In this document: in pieces, positions 41,355-54,078 of the stretch
Layout of the letters: every line of letters starts with the position of its first letter
Numbering within the stretch: position 1 is the stretch's first letter
Source: Acidihalobacter prosperus
GTDB taxonomy: Bacteria > Pseudomonadota > Gammaproteobacteria > DSM-5130 > Acidihalobacteraceae
Length of the DNA stretch: 64,000 bases
Direction: 5' to 3'
Assembly (NCBI RefSeq): GCF_000754095.2
Contig: NZ_JQSG02000003.1
Coordinates: forward strand, 547,397 to 611,396
Notes under the pieces: generated by a model
Seen by the model: only the letters and a program-made list of their open reading frames with translations
Database searches by the model: none
Told to the model about the DNA's origin: nothing
Translations under genes and position numbers: made by a program

Positions 41355-42452
41355 ATGCGTTTTACGATCAGCCGTTCAGAACTCATCAAACCCTTGCAGC
41401 GCGTTATCGGTGCGGTCGAGCGCCGACAGACCATGGCGATACTGGGTAACGTGCTGCTGCAAATCGAGAACAATCGGATGAGATTGACCGCGACCGATCT
41501 CGAAATCGAGCTGGTGAGCCATTGCTTTCTGATCGATGGGGAAGATGGGGCCGCGACACTGCCTGCACGCAAGCTTTATGAAATCTGCAAGGCCTTGCCC
41601 GAGGATGCCGAGATATCGCTGGATTTCGAGGAAGGGCGCGCGATACTCAAATCGGGCGGTAGTCGATTCTCCCTGGTGACATTGCCCGCCAGCGAGTATC
41701 CGAACCTGGATGAATTCGTGGCGCAGGCCCAGTTTTCGCTCAATCAAGCGCAGCTCAAGGGCTTGCTGGTCCACAGTTCGTTCGCGATGGCTCAGCAGGA
41801 TGTGCGCTACTACCTCAACGGCCTGTTGCTCGAGGTCAATCCCGGCCAGGTTACCGCGGTCGCCACGGATGGCCATCGCCTTGCGCTGGCGAAACTGGAT
41901 AACGCGCCGGGTAGCGGCGAACATGCGGTGATCGTGCCCCGCAAGGCAATCATGGAACTCGTGCGTACGCTGGACGAACGCGATGCCCAGGTGACGATCC
42001 ACCTGGGCACTCAGGCGATTCGCCTGGAGTTCGATGACGTCCGGTTTACGTCAAAGCTCATCGATGGACGCTTCCCCGACTACAAGCGCGTTATTCCAAG
42101 CGGCGGTGAAAAAATACTGACCGTCTCACGCGAAACGCTGCGCCAGGCGCTGCAGCGTGTCTCCATTCTCTCCAACGAGAAGTACCGAGGCGTACGGATC
42201 GGGCTCGACAGACAATTGCTGCGTGTCGAGGCTCACAACCCCGAGCAGGAAGAAGCGCAGGTCGATCTGCAGGTGGACTACGACGGTGAGAGTCTGGATA
42301 TTGGATTCAATCTGACGTATCTGATGGATGTGATCGCAACGGTATCCGGCGATACGCTTCAGCTTTGTTTCAAGGACTCGAGCAGCAGCGTGCTGATCAC
42401 CGATCCGGACGAACCAAGCGCGCTGTACGTGGTCATGCCCATGCGCCTGTAG
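41355..42452 (+). CDS. dnaN: DNA polymerase III beta sliding clamp
   Basis: A 365-residue clamp (E. coli 366), starting MRFTISRSELIKPLQRVIGAVERR. Three repeated clamp domains are seen, each with DG-x-R/FP-like loops (for example IDGRFPDYKRVIPSG), and the C-terminus ends P-M-R-L, normal for this protein. It tethers Pol III to DNA. recF starts 17 bases after its stop. Confidence 0.98.
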   Translation: MRFTISRSELIKPLQRVIGAVERRQTMAILGNVLLQIENNRMRLTATDLEIELVSHCFLIDGEDGAATLPARKLYEICKALPEDAEISLDFEEGRAILKSGGSRFSLVTLPASEYPNLDEFVAQAQFSLNQAQLKGLLVHSSFAMAQQDVRYYLNGLLLEVNPGQVTAVATDGHRLALAKLDNAPGSGEHAVIVPRKAIMELVRTLDERDAQVTIHLGTQAIRLEFDDVRFTSKLIDGRFPDYKRVIPSGGEKILTVSRETLRQALQRVSILSNEKYRGVRIGLDRQLLRVEAHNPEQEEAQVDLQVDYDGESLDIGFNLTYLMDVIATVSGDTLQLCFKDSSSSVLITDPDEPSALYVVMPMRL

Positions 42453-42469
42453 CCTGGCGCATTGCCCGT

Positions 42470-45969
<3,500 letters not shown>

Positions 45970-46003
45970 ACTTATATATCAATAATTTAAATTTAGGTGC
46001 CCC

Positions 46004-48046
46004 ATGTATAACCCACTGCTCGAATCCCACGGGCTGCCCGCATTCGCGAGCATCGAGGCCGCTCACGTGGTACCGGCGATTACGCAAAAGCTGGCGGACA
46101 ATCGCCGACGCATCCTTGAGCGTCTCGACAGTGGCGAACCGGCGAACTGGAACAACGTGGCGGAGTGGGCGGCAGAACTGGACGAGGGGCTTGAGCGGGT
46201 ATGGTCGCCGGTCAGGCATCTGAATGCGGTTTCCAGCCACGAGGCATTACGCGAGGCCTATAACGCCTGCCTGCCGTTGATCTCGGCCTATCACACTGAG
46301 TTGGGTCACAACCGCGCCTTGTACGAGCTTTGGCGTGATCTGTCCGAGCGTGCGGAAGAGCTGGCGCTGGATGAAACCCAGCGCAAACTGGTCGACGATA
46401 CCTTGAGGGATTTTCATCTTTCCGGTGTCGACCTGGCACCGGCAGACAAGGAAGTGTTCTCCAGGTTGCAGCAGAGACTGTCGGCCTTGCAGTCGAAATT
46501 CGAAGAGAATCTCCTGGATGCGACGGATGGCTGGAGCGTGAACGTCAGCGACCAACACCGGCTTGCGGGCATGACGCCATCGGGTTTGGCACAGGCCAGA
46601 CAGGCAGCCGCTACACTTGGCGAAGCCGGTTACCGTCTGACTCTGGATTTTCCCTCCTACGATGCCGTTATCAGCTATTGCGATGACCGCGACCTGCGCG
46701 AGCAGATTTATACCGCCTATGCCACACGAGCGTCGGACCAGGGACCGCAAGCCGGACGCTGGAATAATTCCGAGATCATGTGTGAGATTCTGGATCTGAG
46801 GCTGCAACTGTCACATTTGCTGGGTATGCGAAATTTTGCCGAAGAATCGTTGATGACCAAGATGGCTTCGTCGGCAGAGGAAGTGATGGATTTTCTGCGA
46901 GATCTTGCAGAAAGGTCGCGTCAGGCAGCTCAACGAGAATTGGACGAATTACGAGCCTTTGCTGCGGAGCAACTTGATATACCACAGTTACAATCATGGG
47001 ACATGGCGTACGCCACGCAGAAGTTGAGAGAGCATCGATACCAATACAGTGAAGAGGAAGTCAAAGCGTATTTCCCGGTCGATCGTGTTCTGCAAGGCTT
47101 ATTCAACCTTGCCAATCGACTGTTCGGCATCAGTATTTCGCTCAGCGACGCCAAGATTGAAACCTGGCATGAGGATGTCCGCTTCTACGATGTGCACGAC
47201 AGTACGGGCGAGCTCCGAGCACAATTTTATGTCGACCTGCACGCGCGCAAGCATAAGCGCGGTGGCGCATGGATGGACGAATGCAGGGCTTATCACGCGG
47301 CGGCCGATGGTGTTCGTCACCCGGTTGCTTACCTGACATGTAATTCCTCACCGCCTGTTGATGGTAAACCGGGCCTGTTCACGCACGACGAGGTCGTTAC
47401 GCTGTTTCATGAATTCGGCCACGGACTTCATCACATGCTCACTCGAGTGCCGTATGCACAGCTCTCGGGTATACGCGGAGTTGAGTGGGATGCCGTCGAA
47501 TTGCCGAGCCAATTTATGGAAAACTGGTGTTGGCAGGACGAAGTCATCGAAAGCATTTCCGGTCACTATGAAACCGGCGCCTCGCTGCCGGCCACCTTGA
47601 GAGCCTCGTTACTGGCTACCCGAGATTTTCAAGCAGGCATGCAGATGCTGAGGCAGGTGGAGTTCGCGATGGTGGACATGCGTCTCCACATGTTGGAAAC
47701 AGCGCCGAATGCGGCGGAGATTCAGGCCATCGTCGATGAGGTCAGACAGGAGGTGGCGGTGGTAAGGCCGCCTGCCTTCAATCGTTTCCAGCACAGCTTC
47801 GCGCATATATTCGGCGGTGGTTATGCGGCAGGTTATTACAGCTACAAATGGGCCGAAGTCCTATCGGCAGATGCGTTCGCGAAATTTGAGGAAAAGGGCC
47901 TTTTCGACAGCAGTACGGGAACGGCATTCCTCGAGAATATTCTGGAAATGGGCGGTTCGAAGCCGGCCATGGAGCTATTCAAGCGGTTTCGTGGACGCGA
48001 GCCCAGGATCGATGCGCTCCTCAAACATATGGGGATAGCGGCCTGA
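46004..48046 (+). CDS. prlC: Oligopeptidase A
   Basis: A 680-residue M3-family zinc peptidase, the E. coli PrlC length. The zinc motif is H-E-F-G-H in LFHEFGHGLHHML with the third ligand downstream (GVEWDAVELPSQFMENW). It degrades signal peptides and other oligopeptides in the cytoplasm. The stop overlaps the start of the next gene by one base (TGATG). Codons here are visibly more AT-rich than in the atp operon. Confidence 0.96.
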   Translation: MYNPLLESHGLPAFASIEAAHVVPAITQKLADNRRRILERLDSGEPANWNNVAEWAAELDEGLERVWSPVRHLNAVSSHEALREAYNACLPLISAYHTELGHNRALYELWRDLSERAEELALDETQRKLVDDTLRDFHLSGVDLAPADKEVFSRLQQRLSALQSKFEENLLDATDGWSVNVSDQHRLAGMTPSGLAQARQAAATLGEAGYRLTLDFPSYDAVISYCDDRDLREQIYTAYATRASDQGPQAGRWNNSEIMCEILDLRLQLSHLLGMRNFAEESLMTKMASSAEEVMDFLRDLAERSRQAAQRELDELRAFAAEQLDIPQLQSWDMAYATQKLREHRYQYSEEEVKAYFPVDRVLQGLFNLANRLFGISISLSDAKIETWHEDVRFYDVHDSTGELRAQFYVDLHARKHKRGGAWMDECRAYHAAADGVRHPVAYLTCNSSPPVDGKPGLFTHDEVVTLFHEFGHGLHHMLTRVPYAQLSGIRGVEWDAVELPSQFMENWCWQDEVIESISGHYETGASLPATLRASLLATRDFQAGMQMLRQVEFAMVDMRLHMLETAPNAAEIQAIVDEVRQEVAVVRPPAFNRFQHSFAHIFGGGYAAGYYSYKWAEVLSADAFAKFEEKGLFDSSTGTAFLENILEMGGSKPAMELFKRFRGREPRIDALLKHMGIAA

Positions 48047-48852
48047 TGCCGGTCAAAATCGCAAGCTGGAATGTCAATTCGCTCAATGTACGGCTTCCGC
48101 ACGTGATTGAGTGGCTAGACGCGGAAAAACCCGACATTCTTGCCTTGCAGGAAACCAAACTTCCGGACGACCGTTTTCCCGCCGATCACTTTTCGGAATT
48201 GGGTTACGAGGTGCTTTACTCGGGCCAAAAGACGTATAACGGCGTCGCGATATTGGCGAGAACTCACTATGAAATTCGAAACCCGCTGACCGACATCCCG
48301 GGTCTTGACGATCCGCAAAGACGAATACTGGCCGCCGATATTGGGAATCTGAGAATATTGAATCTGTATGTCGTGAATGGACAGGAAGTCGGCTCGGACA
48401 AGTTCGCGTATAAAATGCACTGGCTGGATAAGGTGACGGATTACGTACGATCGGACGTAGGCGTTTACGACTATTACGTAATCCTTGGCGACTTCAATAT
48501 TGCGCCAGCCGATGAGGACGTACACGACCCGGATATGTGGCGAGACAAGATACTTTGTTCGGTACAGGAACGGTCCGCCTTGGAAAACATCAAATCGCTG
48601 GGCTTCAAGGATACCTTCAGGCTTTTTGAGCAACCTGATAATTCATTTTCGTGGTGGGACTACCGCGCAGCGGGCTTTCGTCGAAATCTCGGTTTGAGAA
48701 TCGACCTGCTACTGGCCAATACGGCATTGGCAAAGCGTTGCACTCGCGCCTGGATCGATCGTACGCCACGTGGTTGGGACAGACCGTCCGACCATGCGCC
48801 GGTGATCGGCGAATTCGATCTGGATAACGCAATGGATGTACAGGCACGATGA
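48046..48852 (+). CDS. xth: Exodeoxyribonuclease III family (xth)
   Basis: A 268-residue Mg2+-dependent AP endonuclease/3'-phosphatase. The start ATG 48046 overlaps the prlC stop. Catalytic motifs: LQETKLPDD (metal-binding E), [15 protein letters not shown] (N/D pair) and SDHAPV (catalytic His). Length and sequence are typical of ExoIII. ubiD begins at its stop by an ATGA overlap. Confidence 0.96.
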   Translation: MPVKIASWNVNSLNVRLPHVIEWLDAEKPDILALQETKLPDDRFPADHFSELGYEVLYSGQKTYNGVAILARTHYEIRNPLTDIPGLDDPQRRILAADIGNLRILNLYVVNGQEVGSDKFAYKMHWLDKVTDYVRSDVGVYDYYVILGDFNIAPADEDVHDPDMWRDKILCSVQERSALENIKSLGFKDTFRLFEQPDNSFSWWDYRAAGFRRNLGLRIDLLLANTALAKRCTRAWIDRTPRGWDRPSDHAPVIGEFDLDNAMDVQAR

Positions 48853-50315
48853 AGTACCGCGATCTCAGGGATTTCATGCGCCAACTCGAGTCGCGCGGTG
48901 AATTGCGACGTATCGCGGTGGAGGTCGATCCCGTACTTGAGATGACGGAGATATGCGACCGCATACTGAGAACCGGCGGGCCAGCGCTTCTGTTCGAAAA
49001 TCCGAGGAACCACCAGATTCCGGTACTGGCGAATTTATTCGGTACACCGGAGCGCGTGGCGATGGGTATGGGCGAGGAATCGGTCGAAGCCCTGCGTGAA
49101 GTCGGCAAGTTGCTGGCATTCCTTAAGGAGCCCGAACCGCCAAAGGGACTCAAGGCAGCATGGAAGAGCCTGCCCATATTCAGAAAAATTCTCGATATGG
49201 CGCCTAAACTGGTGACGGCTGCGCCTTGCCACGAGGTGGTGCTCGAGGGTGACGATGTCGATCTCTCACGCCTTCCGGTGCAAACATGCTGGCCCGGAGA
49301 TGCGGGTCCGCTGATCACGTGGGGACTGGTTACAACCAGGGGTCCATGCAAGGAGCGACAGAATCTGGGCATCTATCGGCAACAGGTAATAGGGCGAAAT
49401 CGGGTGATCATGCGCTGGCTGTCGCATCGTGGTGGCGCGTTGGATTTCCGCGACTGGCAGAAGGCACACCCTGGCGAGGGTTTCCCTGTCGCGGTAACGC
49501 TAGGCGCCGATCCGGCCACGATCCTGGCGGCGGTTACGCCGGTGCCCGACAGCCTGTCCGAATATGCGTTTGCCGGTTTGTTGCGTGGCAGCAAGACCGA
49601 ATTAACGCAGTGCCTGGGCTCGGACCTGTCCGTGCCTGCGTCGGCAGAAATCGTGCTTGAAGGGCGTATCATGCCCGACGATGAGGCCGATGAAGGGCCG
49701 TTTGGCGATCATACGGGTTATTACAACGAAGTCGATCGTTTCCCCGTTCTGACCGTGGACCGGATGACCCATCGGCGCGACCCCATCTACCATAGCACCT
49801 ACACCGGGCGCCCACCGGACGAACCTGCCGTGCTGGGCCTTGCGCTCAACGAGGTCTTCGTGCCGCTGCTGCAAAAGCAGTTTCCAGAAATCGTCGACTT
49901 CTATCTTCCGCCGGAGGGCTGTTCGTACCGGATGGCCGTCGTCAGCATGCGCAAACAGTATCCTGGGCACGCCAAGCGCGTGATGATGGGCGTTTGGAGC
50001 TTCCTGCGGCAGTTCATGTATACCAAGTTCGTGATCGTCGTGGACGAGGACATCGACACGCGGAACTGGCAGGATGTGATCTGGGCCGTCACCACACGCA
50101 TGGATCCGATACGAGACACGGTCCTTATCGACAATACGCCCATCGACTATCTTGATTTCGCATCGCCCGTGTCTGGACTCGGCTCCAAAATGGGCTTGGA
50201 TGCGACCAGCAAATGGCCTGGAGAGACGCAACGGGAATGGGGGCGCCCCATCGAGATGGATGAGGGCGTGAAGGCTCGCGTCGATGCGCTCTGGCCCAGC
50301 CTGAATCTGGGCTGA
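48849..50315 (+). CDS. ubiD: 4-hydroxy-3-polyprenylbenzoate decarboxylase
   Basis: A 488-residue UbiD (E. coli 497) that decarboxylates the ubiquinone precursor using prenylated FMN made by UbiX (not in the window). Markers: [20 protein letters not shown], the D/E-rich active-site segment with the conserved R-E-E residues ([16 protein letters not shown]), and the C-terminal [15 protein letters not shown]. The ATG at 48849 overlaps the xth stop. Confidence 0.97.
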   Translation: MKYRDLRDFMRQLESRGELRRIAVEVDPVLEMTEICDRILRTGGPALLFENPRNHQIPVLANLFGTPERVAMGMGEESVEALREVGKLLAFLKEPEPPKGLKAAWKSLPIFRKILDMAPKLVTAAPCHEVVLEGDDVDLSRLPVQTCWPGDAGPLITWGLVTTRGPCKERQNLGIYRQQVIGRNRVIMRWLSHRGGALDFRDWQKAHPGEGFPVAVTLGADPATILAAVTPVPDSLSEYAFAGLLRGSKTELTQCLGSDLSVPASAEIVLEGRIMPDDEADEGPFGDHTGYYNEVDRFPVLTVDRMTHRRDPIYHSTYTGRPPDEPAVLGLALNEVFVPLLQKQFPEIVDFYLPPEGCSYRMAVVSMRKQYPGHAKRVMMGVWSFLRQFMYTKFVIVVDEDIDTRNWQDVIWAVTTRMDPIRDTVLIDNTPIDYLDFASPVSGLGSKMGLDATSKWPGETQREWGRPIEMDEGVKARVDALWPSLNLG

Positions 50316-50366
50316 TCCGCTTACGGGCCAAAACCAACACCAAAAACCAATACAAGGAGATCTCCC

Positions 50367-50513
50367 ATGCGTCGTCTGGGATTTGTGCTGACGGGTATCT
50401 GGTTGCTGCTGACGGGACTCAGCACACTGGTGCACATACGTTTTGAATATCGTGAGTTGCTGATGTCTGCTTTGGCGGTGGTTGCGGGGATCATGCTGAT
50501 TCTGCAACGATGA
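50367..50513 (+). CDS. 48-residue small membrane protein
   Basis: A short frame, MRRLGFVLTGIWLLLTGLSTL..., with a textbook AAGGAGA ribosome site 6 bases before the ATG and a TGA at 50511-50513. Two hydrophobic segments (about 5-22 and 33-46) are separated by a short charged turn (HIRFEYREL). Small two-helix proteins of this type are widespread and unnamed; no function can be inferred. It is only 51 bases after ubiD and may be in the same transcript. Confidence 0.7.
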   Translation: MRRLGFVLTGIWLLLTGLSTLVHIRFEYRELLMSALAVVAGIMLILQR

Positions 50514-50591
50514 CCGACCGCCGGTCCGTCATCGACGGCCGTTAGTCGACGAACTTGCCATCATCGGGAGCTTTCGCCTAACATCCATAGA

Positions 50592-50685
50592 CCGAATAGG
50601 GAAAAGGCAAACCCGTCGAAAGGCGGGGACGCAAAGCCAGGGGTCTACAGCTCGTCATGAGCCATGACAGCCGGTTGCCACAGCG
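50592..50685 (+). promoter_or_regulatory. GEMM-I (c-di-GMP class I) riboswitch
   Basis: All conserved blocks of the GEMM-I aptamer are present in order: GGCAAACC (50605-50613) in J1/2, a P2 hairpin capped by GAAA (CCGTC-GAAA-GGCGG), the invariant GACGCAAAGCC, a P3 arm with its own hairpin (GCTC-GTCAT-GAGC), and the 3' AGCCGGTTGCC that pairs back with GGCAA. By my alignment the ligand-contacting G20 is guanine, which favours c-di-GMP over cGAMP. The start codon of the secreted-protein gene lies ~105 bases downstream. Confidence 0.92.
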
Positions 50686-50790
50686 GATGAGATCCGTGGT
50701 GAATCTCCGACTCACTAAAGGTGCGGCGACGGATGACTATGCGACGGCTTGGGACTCCCTACCGATAAGTATATGAAGAGGGAGCTTGCG

Positions 50791-51135
50791 ATGAACCGAT
50801 TGAGCGGTATCCGTGCGTGGGCACTGGCCCTTTGCATGGCCATGCCGGCGCTCGCCGTAGCCAATACGGAGTTCGATCTGCCGCAGGACAACAGCCTGAC
50901 CTGGACATTGGTCGGAGCGCAGGCTCGGGCGGTTGCACCCGGGCTTCTGGTCAATGATGTCCGCATGCGTGCAGGCGGCATTCAGAGCGTCAGCGTCGAC
51001 GGTTACGCCCCGGCAAGATTGGGCTTTTACCTTGGAGCCGCGAGCGATCCGCCGGTTTCGATCGTCGGGCAGGACTTCCGTCCCGATATCGCGGGCAGGA
51101 TCAAGTACGGCTTCTACCTGGTCAGCACCTTCTGA
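50791..51135 (+). CDS. Small secreted protein under riboswitch control
   Basis: A 114-residue protein with a signal peptide (MNRLSGIRAWALALCMAMPALA, cut about residue 22) from ATG 50791, which follows GGGAG. The mature ~90 residues contain no cysteines and a beta-rich pattern (TWTLVGAQARAVAPGLLVND, GYAPARLGFYLGAAS). I do not recognise it. Control by a cyclic-dinucleotide riboswitch suggests a role in attachment, surface or motility, but that is inference. Upstream in-frame ATGs at 50749 and 50773 are weaker. Confidence 0.7.
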   Translation: MNRLSGIRAWALALCMAMPALAVANTEFDLPQDNSLTWTLVGAQARAVAPGLLVNDVRMRAGGIQSVSVDGYAPARLGFYLGAASDPPVSIVGQDFRPDIAGRIKYGFYLVSTF

Positions 51136-51170
51136 CGTCAGGCGTTCGGCGTTCGGCGTTAGTTAGGTGG

Positions 51171-52070
51171 TTAGGCGAGGGTACGCCGCCTGAAAGGGTT
51201 GGCCAATCCGACGTTGGTCAGATAGACCCCGCCGATCACCAACAGTCCGCCCACGACCAGTGAGCCATCGACCACCTCGCCCAGTATCAGGTGCCCCAGC
51301 GTGACCGCGCTGATCGGTACGATATTGATAAAAATGCTGGCGCGAGTGGCGCCGATACGCTTAATGCCCTGGTAGTACCAGACGAATCCCAGGGCGGTGC
51401 CCGCGATACCGAGATATGCGAGATTGCCCCAGTCCATCGCCGTATAGGCCCAGACCGCGCTGGCGACCCCGCCGTGCAGAGCTGGCCACAAGAGCATTAG
51501 CGCGCCTGCCATCGACGAATAGGTCACGGAAGCCAGCGGCGTAAGCCCGCGCATCACCTGTCGGCCGATCAACGAATAGGCGACCCAACTGACCAAGCAT
51601 ACCAAGATGTCCAGCGTGCCGCTGGGCAAACCGCCATCCAGCAGGCGGGCGGGTTCGCCATGCGAGATTACGATCAGAGCCCCGCATAGCGACGTGGCGA
51701 TGCCGAATAACCGCACACCGCTTAACGATTCGCGTAACAGAAGCCAGGACAGCAATGCGATCAGTGCCGGGTTCATGGCGATGGTCGCCGCCGCCCTTCC
51801 GGCGGCGAGTGTTTCAAGTGCCTTGAAGAAAAAAAGGTTGTAAGCGAAAACACCGGTCGCACCCAGCAGCAGAACGGCCAATACTTGACGACCGCCGAGC
51901 CTCGGCAATCCACCCTCGATCAGCTGCGCAAGAAACAAGAGGCAGATCGATGCGAAGGTAAAACGAATGAAAGCGGCTGCGGCAGGATCAACATGGCCGG
52001 ATAGCAGGCGTCCGGAAACGAATGTGCCACCCCAGAAGAGGGCCATCGCGAAAAGTTTGAGATAGGTCAT
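51171..52070 (-). CDS. EamA/DMT-family transporter
   Basis: A 299-residue protein with about ten hydrophobic helices arranged as two EamA repeats. Start ATG 52070 gives MTYLKLFAMALFWGGTFVSGRLL, the typical first helix, and overlaps the epimerase gene stop (ATGA). GGxxLxxxxxxxL-like glycine motifs lie in the last helices (GGLLVIGGVYLTN). Relatives export amino acids or other metabolites; the substrate here is unknown. Upstream frame residues to 52268 are shadow. Confidence 0.9.
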   Translation of the reverse strand: MTYLKLFAMALFWGGTFVSGRLLSGHVDPAAAAFIRFTFASICLLFLAQLIEGGLPRLGGRQVLAVLLLGATGVFAYNLFFFKALETLAAGRAAATIAMNPALIALLSWLLLRESLSGVRLFGIATSLCGALIVISHGEPARLLDGGLPSGTLDILVCLVSWVAYSLIGRQVMRGLTPLASVTYSSMAGALMLLWPALHGGVASAVWAYTAMDWGNLAYLGIAGTALGFVWYYQGIKRIGATRASIFINIVPISAVTLGHLILGEVVDGSLVVGGLLVIGGVYLTNVGLANPFRRRTLA

Positions 52071-52960
52071 TTTGCGAGGTAGCCGGGGTCGAGTCGGTTT
52101 TCGGCAAGATAGGCGGTCACATCCGGGTATTGCGGTGTGAAACCCAATGCATCTCGTAGTCTGCGAATGTCGATCCGCCGGGATTCGGTGAGATAGCTGA
52201 GTCCGGCCGGGCTGGCATGGCGTATGGCTTGCGCGAGAGGAATGCAGGGTGGCGGAGCGAGTCCGCATGCGTCGGCAACGGCGAGGACATATGCGCTCGT
52301 ACTGCTGGGATTGCCGTCAGTGACGTTGAACAACTCGTTTTGACCTGTCCGTGAAAGTGCCGCCAGGCAAACCGTGGCGAGGTCCTCGACCTGGATACGA
52401 TTGCTCCAGGGCGCTTGCGCCGGAATGACGATCGGCTGCCCTTGCCTGATGCGATCGAGCGGCAGCCTGTCGGGGCCGTAGATACCGGCCACGCGGAGCC
52501 GGGTGAGACTGCTTCCGGATGCGGCGCACCAGGCGGTGAATCGTGATTCAGCATCAAGCCGGCGATATGCACGCGCACTGGCGGGCTTCGGCGCCGTTTG
52601 TTCGTCGACCCAGCGGCCATCTTGATTGCCGTATATACCGGTCGTGCCGACGTAGACGGTATGGGTTGGCGCGTGATCGGCGAGGTGTCGCAATACGCGC
52701 TGCAGACGTGTGTCGACCTCGCCCTGCGGCGGCGGCGCGACGAGGTAGAGCAGGCGGTAGGGCGGCTCGGGCAGGGGCAGGCCGGCGATATCGTCACCAT
52801 CCAGGTCGAGGGCAACGGCCTCGACCCCCAGGTCGCGCAACCTTTCTGCCCGTTCCGGGCGTTGCGTGGTGGCGACGACGGTATGGCCAGGCTGGGCCCG
52901 CAACCGCTGCGCGACGCGCGTTCCCACGTAGCCGCATCCGATAATGAGCGTGGTCGTCAC
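52067..52960 (-). CDS. NAD(P)-dependent epimerase/dehydratase-like protein (YeeZ type)
   Basis: A 297-residue SDR of the atypical epimerase type. The N-terminal Rossmann motif is LIIGCGYVGTRVAQRL. Later family points are STSAYVL and GIYG (twice: TTGIYG, VAGIYG) and the YRRLDAE segment in place of the standard YxxxK. It resembles E. coli YeeZ. The substrate is unknown. It overlaps the EamA transporter gene by four bases and diverges from the ferredoxin-reductase-like gene. Confidence 0.85.
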   Translation of the reverse strand: MTTTLIIGCGYVGTRVAQRLRAQPGHTVVATTQRPERAERLRDLGVEAVALDLDGDDIAGLPLPEPPYRLLYLVAPPPQGEVDTRLQRVLRHLADHAPTHTVYVGTTGIYGNQDGRWVDEQTAPKPASARAYRRLDAESRFTAWCAASGSSLTRLRVAGIYGPDRLPLDRIRQGQPIVIPAQAPWSNRIQVEDLATVCLAALSRTGQNELFNVTDGNPSSTSAYVLAVADACGLAPPPCIPLAQAIRHASPAGLSYLTESRRIDIRRLRDALGFTPQYPDVTAYLAENRLDPGYLAK

Positions 52961-53025
52961 GGCCTTATATCCGTTGATTCAATCCCACATAATACTGCGT
53001 TTGCCAATACGCGGACGGAACGACT

Positions 53026-54078
53026 ATGAGTTTCACGGTGACTTTACGCCCCAGCGGCCACAGTTTCGAGGTGGATGACGACGAGCGTATCCTTGAAGCC
53101 GCGCTGCGCGAGGGGTTCGCGTTCCCCTATGGTTGCCGCAACGGCGCCTGCCGCAGCTGTTTAGGCCGCTTGATCGAAGGCGAAGTCGACTATGGACCCA
53201 GGAAACCCCCGGGCCTGAGCGCGCAGGACATCGAGTCCGGCAAGGTGCTTTGCTGCCAGGCCGTGCCCTTGAGCGACCTGGAGCTGGAAGTTCGCGACAT
53301 CGGTGCCGCGCGCGACATCGTGGTCAAGATCCTGCCGGTGCGCGTGGTCGCGCTGGAGCGGCTCAACCACGACGTGATGGAAATGCGCCTGCGTCTCCCC
53401 AGTACGGAGCAGCTGACGTTCCTGCCGGGCCAGTACATCGACATCCTGCTCAAGGATGGGCGTCGGCGCAGCTTCTCCCTGGCCAATCCGCCACATCGCA
53501 GCGAGTACCTCGAGCTGCACATCCGCCATGTCCCCGGCGGTCATTTCACGGGTAGCGTATTCGGCGGCATGGCGCCCAAGGCACTGCTGCGTATCGAAGG
53601 TCCGCTAGGCGCATTTTTTCTGCGCGAGGACAGCGAGCGTCCGCTGCTGATGGTCGCCGGAGGCACCGGGTATGCGCCTATCCAGGGCATGATCGAGCAT
53701 GCCATGGAAACGGGCGTCGAGCGGCCGATTCATTTTTTCTGGGGGGCGCGCGCGCGCGCGGACCTGTATCGCCATGAGCAAGTGCGGGCCTGGGCGGACG
53801 CATGGGCGCCACTGAGTTATACGCCCGTGCTGTCGGCGCCGTTGCCGGCCGATGATTGGTCCGGCGAGACCGGATGGGTGCATGAGTCGGTGCTCCGGGC
53901 ATACCCTGATCTGAGCGCATTCGACGTCTATCTCTGCGGACCTCCGGCGATGATCGCGGCGGCCGAAAAGGCCTTTCTGGCGCGCGGGCTGCCGGAAGAC
54001 CGATTGTTTTACGATAGTTTCGAGTATGGCGCGGATACGCTGGAAGCGCTGCAGTCGGACGATGGCGACGTCGGTTAA
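53026..54078 (+). CDS. 2Fe-2S ferredoxin-NAD(P)H reductase-like flavoprotein
   Basis: A 350-residue fusion: an N-terminal plant-type [2Fe-2S] ferredoxin with ligands C37, C42, C45 and C76 or C77 (YGCRNGACRSC and VLCCQA), then an FNR-like FAD domain (RRRSFSLANPPH) and an NAD(P) domain (GGTGYAPIQGM). This is the AscD/'CDP-6-deoxyglucoseen reductase-like' layout also found in oxygenase reductases. It passes electrons from NAD(P)H through FAD to the cluster; the acceptor is unknown. The stop shares TTAA with the hemY stop on the other strand. ubiD lies 2.7 kb away, so a role in supplying reduced flavin is possible but unproven. Confidence 0.9.
   Translation: MSFTVTLRPSGHSFEVDDDERILEAALREGFAFPYGCRNGACRSCLGRLIEGEVDYGPRKPPGLSAQDIESGKVLCCQAVPLSDLELEVRDIGAARDIVVKILPVRVVALERLNHDVMEMRLRLPSTEQLTFLPGQYIDILLKDGRRRSFSLANPPHRSEYLELHIRHVPGGHFTGSVFGGMAPKALLRIEGPLGAFFLREDSERPLLMVAGGTGYAPIQGMIEHAMETGVERPIHFFWGARARADLYRHEQVRAWADAWAPLSYTPVLSAPLPADDWSGETGWVHESVLRAYPDLSAFDVYLCGPPAMIAAAEKAFLARGLPEDRLFYDSFEYGADTLEALQSDDGDVG

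Noticed and set aside
48762-48777. A second parS-like sequence containing CCACGTGG
   Set aside because: Only the centre matches; the outer bases (TACG...TTGG) break the palindrome.
51155-51180. GTTAGGT and GTTAGGC motifs resembling attC core sites
   Set aside because: No partner RYYYAAC arm or fold is present nearby, and the site is 11 kb from the integrase; the run is a small GGCGTTC direct repeat.
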